Positions 1 through 4,998 of a stretch of DNA of 8,480 bases are shown here, piece after piece; within the stretch, counting starts at the first letter, position 1; every line of letters starts with the position of its first letter. Source of the DNA: Betaproteobacteria bacterium (lineage in GTDB: Bacteria > Pseudomonadota > Gammaproteobacteria > Burkholderiales > SG8-39); NCBI GenBank assembly GCA_019237595.1, contig JAFAGU010000373.1:1-8480 (forward strand), written 5' to 3'. Both the position numbers and the translations under genes were made by a program. Under the pieces are notes generated by a model. That model did no database searches and was not told the DNA's origin. It worked only from the letters and a program-made list of their open reading frames with translations.

Positions 1-456
1 CTGACCGGCGTGCAGCTCGTCCACGTCCCTTACAAGGCCACCGCGCAGGGAATCCTCGCGGTCATGACCGGAGAGGTCGACATGGGCTTCTTCAACACGC
101 CGACCGTCATCTCGCAGGTCGCGGGCGGAAAGCTGAAGCCCTTGGGAGTCACGAGCCTCGCCCGCTCGCCGCTCCTGCCGAGCGTGCCCACGCTCGACGA
201 GCAGGGAATCAAGGGGTTCGAGATGACGACGTGGTTCGGCTTCATCGGCCCGGCGCGGCTGCCCGCGCCGATCGTCGAGCGCCTCAACAAGGAGATCAAC
301 GCCATCCTCGCGGCGCCGGCGTTGCAGCAGAAGCTCGCCCAACAGGGTTTCGAGCGCGTGCCGCCGGGCACGCCGGACGATTTCGCAAAGGTCATCCGTG
401 CCGACCTGGCGAAATGGGTGCCGCTCATCAAGGCCGCAGGCGCAAGGGCCGACTGA
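1..456 (+). CDS. Bug/TctC-type tripartite tricarboxylate transporter substrate-binding receptor, C-terminal part (5' end outside window)
   Basis: The reading frame is open from the first base, so only the last 151 residues are present; the family is usually about 320-330 residues. Bug proteins are periplasmic receptors that bind carboxylates or other small organic acids, and some feed a TctAB-type permease. Recognisable family segments are the VPYKATAQG stretch near the start, GEVDMGFFNTP, the GKLKPLGVTS strand, the PSVPTLDEQGIKGFEM segment and the FGFIGPARLPAPIVERLN helix, followed by a typical C-terminal helix ending in a TGA stop. No TctA or TctB gene is seen here, as is common for the many orphan Bug genes of betaproteobacteria. 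The ligand cannot be read from this fragment. The family call is firm; any link to the CoA operon on the opposite strand is only a guess. Confidence 0.93.
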   Translation: MTGVQLVHVPYKATAQGILAVMTGEVDMGFFNTPTVISQVAGGKLKPLGVTSLARSPLLPSVPTLDEQGIKGFEMTTWFGFIGPARLPAPIVERLNKEINAILAAPALQQKLAQQGFERVPPGTPDDFAKVIRADLAKWVPLIKAAGARAD

Positions 457-595
457 GGGTCGCGGTCCGGTTTCCCCGTAGAAATTAATCGACGCGCGTC
501 CCCCGGCCCTTAACCGAAAATCGGGCGGCGGCGACTTTGAAGGCCGCGCGCCGGTTCCTACAATCCGCGCCATTCCAACCCCAGTACGCGCGCGG
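457..595. other. Intergenic region between the Bug gene and the first small HTH-like gene
   Basis: No gene is seen in these 139 bases. They hold the upstream blocks that recur before the next gene (GAAATTAA at 481-488, CCGAAAA at 514-520) and a promoter-like pair. No convincing stem followed by a T run marks a terminator for the preceding gene. Confidence 0.6.
537..564 (+). promoter_or_regulatory. Putative sigma-70-type promoter for the first small HTH-like gene
   Basis: TTGAAG (537-542) and TACAAT (559-564) are separated by 16 bases, close to the TTGACA/TATAAT consensus. Transcription would start near 571, leaving a leader of about 25 bases before the ATG at 596. No clear Shine-Dalgarno sequence precedes that ATG. 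Support comes from the similar TTGAA...ACAA arrangement before the paralogous gene downstream. Confidence 0.55.
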
Positions 596-853
596 ATGAG
601 CCGCCGCACACACACCCTCACGGTCGACTGCCCCGTCGCCCCGCGTTCCAAGGCGAGCCCCTACACCCGGACCCTTCGGCACGCGTGCGTGATCGTGGGC
701 GGCGTCGTCGCGCTGGCCGCGCACCTGGAGGTCGCCGACCCGGACCTTCGCCTCTGGCTGGGTGGCGGCGAGCGCCCGCCGGAGGCGGTGTTCCTCGCCG
801 CCCTCGAAGTGGTGCTACTCCACCTTAGCGAGAGCGGGCCTCAAGGAAATTAA
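596..853 (+). CDS. Small HTH-like (YdaS/Cro-like) protein, copy 1
   Basis: This encodes 85 residues from an ATG. A core at about residues 23-77 runs from YTRTLRHA through IVGG, ALAAHLEV, DLRLWLGG and PPEAVFLAALEVV. The pattern of a helix, a GG turn, an L-x-x-x-L-x-V segment and a Trp-containing helix resembles the small Cro/YdaS-type helix-turn-helix fold; that fold assignment is inference. The downstream gene encodes a paralogue sharing about 22 of 51 core positions, which strongly supports coding. Residues 1-22 are basic and not shared. No membrane segment or signal peptide is visible. Proteins with this core are, to my memory, common uncharacterised products in Burkholderiales, but I cannot name a function. 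DNA binding is plausible, not shown. Its TAA stop lies inside the GAAATTAA block that begins the next gene's upstream region. Confidence 0.75.
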   Translation: MSRRTHTLTVDCPVAPRSKASPYTRTLRHACVIVGGVVALAAHLEVADPDLRLWLGGGERPPEAVFLAALEVVLLHLSESGPQGN

Positions 854-902
854 CTGCCCCGGTCCGAAAACGCGATTGAACATTTGCGCGGCTTCCGACA
901 AC
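846..902 (+). promoter_or_regulatory. Upstream region of the second small gene, resembling that of the first
   Basis: The blocks found before copy 1 recur here in the same order: GAAATTAA (846-853), CCGAAAA (864-870), TTGAA (876-880) and ACAA (898-901), then the ATG at 914. TTGAAC could be a -35 element. The matching -10 position is weak: GACAAC with a 15-base spacer, or CAACAT with 17. If this is the promoter, the leader before the ATG is only a few bases. The region overlaps the end of copy 1. Confidence 0.4.
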
Positions 903-913
903 ATCGCCGCGCC

Positions 914-1165
914 ATGCCCGCAAGTGTCTACAGCAGGACCCTGCTCAAGGCGGCCGAGATCGCCGGCGGCCGCCCGAAGCTGTGCCGGTACCTGCGCGTT
1001 CCAGCGAAGGACCTCGACAAGTGGATCGCCGGCGAGGAAGTTCCGCCGCAATCCGTGTTTCTGCAGGCGGTCGACCTCATCGTAGAGGATCCGCCCGCGG
1101 GCTCCGAGCCGGGCGATCCGACCGGCGGCCTCGATGCCGCTCCTGGGACGAGCGCCCGCTACTGA
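914..1165 (+). CDS. Small HTH-like (YdaS/Cro-like) protein, copy 2
   Basis: This encodes 83 residues from the ATG at 914. An upstream in-frame TTG at 884 is less likely because the added residues are not shared with copy 1 and it would fall within the promoter-like sequence. The core at residues 6-56 (YSRTLLKAAEIAGG, then KLCRYLRV, KDLDKWIAG and PPQSVFLQAVDLI) aligns without gaps to copy 1. The invariant positions are Y, R, T, L, the GG pair, L-x-x-x-L, V, DL, W, G, E, PP, VFL and A. The C-terminal tail (about residues 57-83) is rich in Gly, Pro and Asp and probably disordered. A DNA-binding or regulatory role is inference from the fold-like pattern. The TGA stop directly abuts the stop of the converging gene on the other strand. 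Confidence 0.75.
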   Translation: MPASVYSRTLLKAAEIAGGRPKLCRYLRVPAKDLDKWIAGEEVPPQSVFLQAVDLIVEDPPAGSEPGDPTGGLDAAPGTSARY

Positions 1166-1170
1166 TCAGT
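1161..1170. other. 10-bp palindrome spanning two abutting convergent stop codons
   Basis: ACTGATCAGT is a perfect palindrome. Its centre TGATCA holds the TGA of the + strand small gene (1163-1165) and, on the - strand, the TGA of the small membrane protein gene (1166-1168). No intergenic base separates the two genes, and no T-rich hairpin terminator is visible, so the two transcripts probably overlap at their 3' ends. Confidence 0.6.
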
Positions 1171-1429
1171 CGTGCTTTTCCGCCGCGCTCGAGCGCCGGT
1201 CCACGCGCTCCGAGAGCTCGGCCAGCTGGTTGATCAGCAGGAGCGTCGCCACGGCGATCGAGAACATCGCGCGCAAGCTCGTGGGTTCCGGGCGATGCAG
1301 CAGCTCCCTCATCTGGTGGACGATCTCCATGACGAGGACCGCGCCCAGGAGCACGTGATAGGGGCGGCCGAGGCGCTTCTTGATCGCCTCGTCGAGCTTG
1401 CGCACTTGTCGAAGCACTTCGGCGATCAC
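1166..1429 (-). CDS. Small two-helix membrane protein, function unknown
   Basis: This encodes 87 residues starting at GTG (1427-1429), supported by a good Shine-Dalgarno sequence AGGGAGA a few bases upstream. The N-terminus (residues 1-22) is charged and probably helical. Two hydrophobic segments follow, at about residues 25-40 (VLLGAVLVMEIVHQM) and 53-70 (RAMFSIAVATLLLINQLA). The tail is charged (ELSERVDRR, then SSAAEKHD). The gene lies 27 bases after the acyl-CoA dehydrogenase stop on the same strand and is probably the last gene of that operon. I do not recognise the family. A small inner-membrane protein is the best description; a role with the neighbouring enzymes is unproven. Confidence 0.72.
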   Translation of the reverse strand: MIAEVLRQVRKLDEAIKKRLGRPYHVLLGAVLVMEIVHQMRELLHRPEPTSLRAMFSIAVATLLLINQLAELSERVDRRSSAAEKHD

Positions 1430-1433
1430 GTGT

Positions 1434-1440
1434 TCTCCCT
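1434..1440 (-). promoter_or_regulatory. Ribosome binding site of the small membrane protein gene
   Basis: On the - strand, AGGGAGA precedes the GTG start by four bases. It is the clearest Shine-Dalgarno sequence in the operon and decides the GTG start over the internal ATG codons. It lies in the 27-base gap after the acyl-CoA dehydrogenase stop, so this gene can be translated independently of coupling. Confidence 0.65.
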
Positions 1441-1456
1441 TTTGGCTCGATGACTC

Positions 1457-2596
1457 TCAGTAGGATTTCGGCAGGCCGAGCACGCGCTCGGCGATATAGC
1501 AGAGGATGAGCTGCGGCGTGACCGGGGCGATCCTCCCGACGAGCGATTCCCGAAGGTAGCGCTCGACGTGGTACTCCTTCGCGTAGCCGAACCCGCCGTG
1601 GGTCATCACGGCCTGCTGGCACGCGTCGAAGCACGCTTCGCCCGCGAGGTACTTGGCCGCGTTCGCCTCGGCGCCGCATGACTGCTTCGCGTCGTAGAGC
1701 CACGCCGCCTTCAAGGTCATGAGGTTCGCGGCCTCGAGGGCGGCCCAGTTCGCGGCGAGCGGATGCTGGATCGCCTGGTTCTGGCCGAGCGGCCGGTCGA
1801 AGACGATGCGCTCCTTCGCATAGGCGGCGGCGCGGCGCACCGCGCAGCGGCCCAGGCCGACGAGCTCCGCGGCGATGAGGATGCGCTCCGGGTTCATGCC
1901 GTGCAGGATGTACGCGAAGCCCTTGCCTTCCTCGCCGATGCGATCGGCTTCCGGAACCGGCAGGCCGTCGAAGAAGACCTGGTTCGAGTCGACCGCGTGG
2001 CGGCCCATCTTGTCGATCTCACGCACCTCGACGTACTTGCGATCGACGTCCGTATAGAAGAGCGTGATCCCGGCTTCGGCTCGTGCGAGCAGCAAGACCT
2101 TTTCGGCCACCTGCGCGGTGGAAATCCAGACCTTCTGGCCGGACACGTAGTACTTGCCGCCCTTCTTCTCCGCCTTCACTTTCAAATTCCTGGTGTTCAA
2201 ACCCGTGTTGGGTTCGGTCACGGCAAAGCACGCGCGCTCTTTCCCGGCAATGAGCGGAGGCAGCATGCGTTTCTTCTGCTCTTCCGTGCCGAAGACGACG
2301 ACCGGATTCAGCCCGAAGATATTCATGTGGACGGCGGAGGCGCCCGAAAAGCCGGCGCCCGATTCGGCGATCGCCTGCATCATCACCGCCGCTTCCGTGA
2401 TGCCGAGCCCCGATCCGCCGCAGGCTTCCGGCATGGCGACGCCGAGCCAGCCGTCGCGCGCGAGCGCCTGGTGGAAGTCCTCGGGGAAGCCGCCCTCCTT
2501 GTCGCGCTTGAGCCAGTAGTCGTCGCCGAAGCGCGCGCAGACCTTCTCGATCGCCTCGCGGATGCGCTCCTGCTCGGGAGTGAAGGCGAAGTCCAT
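1457..2596 (-). CDS. Acyl-CoA dehydrogenase family flavoprotein
   Basis: The 379 residues have the normal length for a cytoplasmic, FAD-dependent enzyme that oxidises an acyl-CoA to the 2,3-enoyl-CoA and passes electrons to ETF. The N-terminal helical domain (about 1-118) begins DFAFTPEQERIREAI. The middle beta domain carries the flavin/substrate segments CFAVTEPNTG (123-132) and VWISTAQVAE (157-165). The C-terminal helical domain contains FDRPLGQNQAIQHPLA (266-281) and MTHGGFGYAKEYHVERYLRE (331-350). The usual catalytic Glu of the Y-E-G-T segment is absent: the aligned stretch is RIAPVTPQLI (355-364), with Pro in its place. Glu237 in NPERIL matches the alternative catalytic Glu of isovaleryl- and long-chain acyl-CoA dehydrogenases, so activity is likely. 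The ATG overlaps the preceding TAA by one base (TAATG), suggesting translational coupling. The substrate is unknown; short or branched acyl-CoA is a guess. Confidence 0.92.
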   Translation of the reverse strand: MDFAFTPEQERIREAIEKVCARFGDDYWLKRDKEGGFPEDFHQALARDGWLGVAMPEACGGSGLGITEAAVMMQAIAESGAGFSGASAVHMNIFGLNPVVVFGTEEQKKRMLPPLIAGKERACFAVTEPNTGLNTRNLKVKAEKKGGKYYVSGQKVWISTAQVAEKVLLLARAEAGITLFYTDVDRKYVEVREIDKMGRHAVDSNQVFFDGLPVPEADRIGEEGKGFAYILHGMNPERILIAAELVGLGRCAVRRAAAYAKERIVFDRPLGQNQAIQHPLAANWAALEAANLMTLKAAWLYDAKQSCGAEANAAKYLAGEACFDACQQAVMTHGGFGYAKEYHVERYLRESLVGRIAPVTPQLILCYIAERVLGLPKSY

Positions 2597-3726
2597 TACG
2601 AAGGAAAAATGATTTTTTCTTTGATGAAACCGGAAATATCCGCGTCATCGAATCCGAGCTCGACGAGGATCTCGCGCGAGTGCTCGCCCAGCTTCGGCAC
2701 CCCCGCGCGCAGCTCGCCGCCGCGGCGCCCGTCGGCGAAGACCGGGAACGTGGCAAAGCCCTTCGTCGCCGCCTGCCGCTCCTTCAGCTGCGCGTTGGAG
2801 GCGGCCGCTTCGCCCGGCGAGACGCAAAGGTCTGCCGGAATGTCATTCGCATCGAGGAGCGCGATCCACTCTCCGGATGTTTTTCTCAAGAAGATATTTC
2901 TCAGTAAAGCGGATAGCGCATCGCCGTTCGACCTGCGCTTGCGATCATCGGAGAACCGCTCCTCCTCCAGCCCGGGGACCACCTTGGTGAAGTTCTCCCA
3001 AAAATGCTGCTCGAGGATGCCGAGGGTGAGGCGCTTGCCGTCCGCGCACTCGAAGACATCGTTCACCGGGAAGATGTGCGCCTTCGGATCGACGTTCGGG
3101 TCGAGGCTGTGCCGCATCGCGGCCCAGAAGAACGCCGCTTCGAAAAGCGAAAGGTCGAGATAGCGTCCTTTCCCCGAAACGTTTCGCTCGTGGAGAGCCG
3201 AGAGAACCGCGATCGCCGCGAAGCTCCCGCCCGCCATGTCGGCGATCGGGATGGAGGAGCGCGCCGGAGGCTGGAGCCACTGCCCGGGAAACGAGAGCCC
3301 GCCCGCCGCGGCCACGTAGTTCACGTCATGGCCGGGCCGCTCGCGCCAGGGCCCCGATTGCCCGTACCCGGAGATGGAGCAATAGATGATCCGCGGATTA
3401 TTTGTCTTGACCTTTTCGTAGTGAATTTGAAGCCGCTTGGCAACTCCCGGCCGGAAACCCTCCAGCACGATATCGGCCTCGGCCACGAGCTTCTCGACCA
3501 CTTTGTCGGCGCCCGGCTTCTTGAGATCCAGCGCGAGGCTGCGCTTGTTGCGATTCTCGGTGGCGAACTGCACCGGAACGTAGCTTCTTCCGGGGTCGCC
3601 CGTGGGCATCTCGACCTTGATCACCTCGGCGCCGAGGTCGGCCAGCATCGCCGAGCAGAACGGGCCGGGGACGAACATCGAGAAATCGACCACCTTGACG
3701 CCGCGGAGCGGCAGCCACGGCTGCAT
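2596..3726 (-). CDS. CaiB/BaiF family (family III) CoA-transferase
   Basis: The 376 residues match the usual size of family III CoA-transferases and related alpha-methylacyl-CoA racemases, which move CoA between carboxylic acids or epimerise acyl-CoAs in the cytoplasm. Family segments are LPLRGVKVVDFSMFVPGPF at the N-terminus, MLADLGAEVIKVE, NRNKRSLALDLKKP, ADIVLEGFRPGVAKRL and CSISGYGQSGP, then IPIADMAGGSFAAIAVLSAL. In the last, Asp163 is the expected catalytic aspartate that carries the acyl group. Further on, KGRYLDLSLFEA is also typical. I start it at the ATG 3724-3726; the frame stays open upstream, but those residues lie within the preceding gene and have no family match. The ATG overlaps the previous TAA by one base (TAATG), and its own TAA overlaps the dehydrogenase ATG in the same way. 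Codons 270-287 form an unusual rare-codon patch. The pairing with a dehydrogenase suggests acid activation followed by oxidation. Confidence 0.92.
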   Translation of the reverse strand: MQPWLPLRGVKVVDFSMFVPGPFCSAMLADLGAEVIKVEMPTGDPGRSYVPVQFATENRNKRSLALDLKKPGADKVVEKLVAEADIVLEGFRPGVAKRLQIHYEKVKTNNPRIIYCSISGYGQSGPWRERPGHDVNYVAAAGGLSFPGQWLQPPARSSIPIADMAGGSFAAIAVLSALHERNVSGKGRYLDLSLFEAAFFWAAMRHSLDPNVDPKAHIFPVNDVFECADGKRLTLGILEQHFWENFTKVVPGLEEERFSDDRKRRSNGDALSALLRNIFLRKTSGEWIALLDANDIPADLCVSPGEAAASNAQLKERQAATKGFATFPVFADGRRGGELRAGVPKLGEHSREILVELGFDDADISGFIKEKIIFPS

Positions 3727-4520
3727 TACCGCGCGTCTCCCGCGGGCGCCACCGCCGCCCCCTGGATGCCGTGCCGCGCGAGCGCCGCGGCAACGAACCC
3801 GGACGCCTTCATCTCCTCGACGAACTGGCGCACGTACGCCGCGCCGGCGGGCTTGCCCTGCTGCGAGGCGATGGCCTGGTTGATCACCATGAAGCGCCCG
3901 GGAAGGAGGCGCACGCCCGGCGTCTTCTTCGCGTCGGACTCGAGCTGCTGCTTCACGCCGGCGGCGACTTCCAGGTTCTGCGCGAGGAAGGAATTCACCA
4001 CGCCGCCGGAGGTATCCATCCTCACGATGGTCGCGTTCTTGAGATTGCGGCTGAGGAAAAGGTCGTACGCGCTTCCGCGGCCGACGGCCACGCGATTGCC
4101 GGCGCGGTCGACCTCCTCGTTCGCCTTGATGGCCGAGCCCTCGCGGACGAGGTATGCGCCCTCGATCACGACGTAAGGCGGCGACTGCGCCATGTCCTCG
4201 CCGCGCTTCGGGTCGATCGCGACGAACGCGATGTCCCACACGTTCGACTTCGCGGCGTCGGTCACCTTGCCGGCCGCGTCGAAGACCACGAACTCGACCG
4301 GTACGCCCAGGCGCCTTGCGAGCTCGCGCGCAAGATCGACCGACACCCCGGTCGGCTCGCCCCCGTTCGCGCCCCGTGCTGCGAGCACCGGATTGCCCAC
4401 GTTGATCGCGGCGCGCAGCTTTCCGGTCGGAGCGAGGTCGCGCACCGCGTCATTTGGTTTTTCGAGCGAGGAACATGCGGGCAAAAACACTGCGGCAAGA
4501 AGCAGCAGCGCCTTCTTCAC
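3726..4520 (-). CDS. Family 3 extracellular solute-binding protein, predicted lipoprotein
   Basis: This encodes 264 residues from a GTG start, close to the usual 250-280 of amino-acid-type ABC binding proteins. A short lipoprotein signal (MKKALLLLAAVFLPAC) ends in an L-P-A-C lipobox with Cys16 as lipidation site; Pro at -2 is slightly unusual. The mature part shows the family pattern: GKLRAAINVGNP, then GVSVDLARELARRLGVPVEFV, DIAFVAIDPKRGEDM, SPPYVVIEGAYLV, a second-lobe segment NRVAVGRGSAYDLFLSR, and a C-terminal helix with VRQFVEEMKASG. The protein should sit in the periplasm, anchored to a membrane. No permease or ATPase gene is nearby, so it is an orphan receptor here. The GTG overlaps the cupin stop in a GTGA, and its TAA overlaps the CoA-transferase ATG. 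A sensor, or a receptor sharing a remote permease, are alternatives. The ligand is unknown; an organic acid or amino-acid-like compound is inference. Confidence 0.88.
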   Translation of the reverse strand: MKKALLLLAAVFLPACSSLEKPNDAVRDLAPTGKLRAAINVGNPVLAARGANGGEPTGVSVDLARELARRLGVPVEFVVFDAAGKVTDAAKSNVWDIAFVAIDPKRGEDMAQSPPYVVIEGAYLVREGSAIKANEEVDRAGNRVAVGRGSAYDLFLSRNLKNATIVRMDTSGGVVNSFLAQNLEVAAGVKQQLESDAKKTPGVRLLPGRFMVINQAIASQQGKPAGAAYVRQFVEEMKASGFVAAALARHGIQGAAVAPAGDAR

Positions 4521-4888
4521 GCCTTCCTCACGTTCTTCGGGTTCTCACCATAGGGCGGCGCGTAGATGACGAGCACCTTCGCTTTCTCGCTCGTCGCCTG
4601 GAAGACATGCATCGCCTCGGCGGGGAAGAAGCACGCCTCGCCGGCGCGCAGCTCGAACGATTCGCCGCCAACCTCGACGTGCGCCGTGCCCTCGAGGAGA
4701 TAGCACACCTGCTCGATGCCCGGATGCGCGTGCGCCAGCGCGCCGTGCCCTTGCACGAGCTCGCCGATCAGCACCTCCACCTGCTTCGCGCCGACGGTCT
4801 CGGGGCCGATGAGCCGGACGTTGCGGGTGCCGGTGTGGTTGGCTGGGGCGTAGGCCTGGAGCTCGGCGGGCCGCACGAGATATTTCAT
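4517..4888 (-). CDS. Small single-domain cupin protein
   Basis: The 123 residues form one cupin beta-barrel. Motif 1 is HAHPGIEQVCYLLEG, with His53, His55 and Glu59 as likely metal ligands. Motif 2 is GEACFFPAEAMHVF, with His94 as the fourth ligand; the usual Gly of P-x-G is Glu here. Small cupins bind a metal and can be isomerases, dioxygenases or sensors, so the reaction cannot be inferred. The ATG at 4886-4888 gives MKYLVRPAEL, which fits the usual N-terminus of such proteins. An in-frame GTG at 4904-4906 would add six residues; a purine-rich AAGGGAG lies only two bases before it, so this start stays possible. No signal peptide is seen. The stop overlaps the next gene's GTG by four bases, making this the first gene of the CoA-related operon. 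Confidence 0.88.
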   Translation of the reverse strand: MKYLVRPAELQAYAPANHTGTRNVRLIGPETVGAKQVEVLIGELVQGHGALAHAHPGIEQVCYLLEGTAHVEVGGESFELRAGEACFFPAEAMHVFQATSEKAKVLVIYAPPYGENPKNVRKA

Positions 4889-4931
4889 GGCGGCGAAGTA
4901 TCGCACGGCTCCCTTCCCGCGGCCGCGGTCC

Positions 4932-4950
4932 GGCGCAGCTCGGCTGCGCC
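4932..4950. repeat. Perfect 8-bp inverted repeat with 3-base loop
   Basis: GGCGCAGC and GCTGCGCC are exact reverse complements separated by TCG. No T run follows on either strand, so this is unlikely to be a simple terminator. It lies in the divergent region three bases from the candidate TetR operator. It would form a stable hairpin in the leader of a cupin-operon transcript, or could be a second protein-binding site. Confidence 0.5.
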
Positions 4951-4953
4951 ATG

Positions 4954-4971
4954 CTAGACTGCACGGTCTAG
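4954..4971. promoter_or_regulatory. Candidate TetR-family operator
   Basis: CTAGAC and GTCTAG form 6-bp inverted arms around the 6-base centre TGCACG, an 18-bp site typical in size for a TetR dimer. The right arm is followed by another partial copy, GTCTA (4971-4975). The site is 27 bases before the TetR ATG and within the region separating two divergent operons, so it could control the pump operon, the cupin operon or both. No confident -35/-10 pair could be picked out around it. Confidence 0.6.
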
Positions 4972-4998
4972 TCTAACGAGACCCGGGCTTCCCGCTTG

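Noticed and set aside
457..536. Possible terminator after the Bug receptor gene
   Set aside because: Only short, poor GC stems (about 4 bp) could be drawn, with no T run after them.
841..870. Possible FliA (sigma-28) or ECF-type promoter: TCAAG or GGAAATT followed by CCGAAAA
   Set aside because: The spacing is 18 bases rather than the expected 15 for FliA, and too short for an RpoE-type spacer. The same spacing is not kept before the paralogous gene.
1763..3163. 466-codon open frame on the + strand opposite the dehydrogenase and CoA-transferase genes
   Set aside because: It runs antisense to two clearly recognised genes and crosses their junction. Its product shows no family pattern and is biased in the way expected from the complement of GC-rich coding sequence.
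2596..4239. Extended 547-codon version of the CoA-transferase gene starting upstream
   Set aside because: The extra N-terminal residues are Arg-rich, lie in another frame of the binding protein gene and match no family. The ATG at 3726 starts exactly at the family's usual N-terminus.
3004..4553. Long + strand open frames opposite the CoA-transferase and binding protein genes
   Set aside because: They show no recognisable domains and carry Arg/Ala/His-rich shadow composition; the opposite strand carries well-supported genes.
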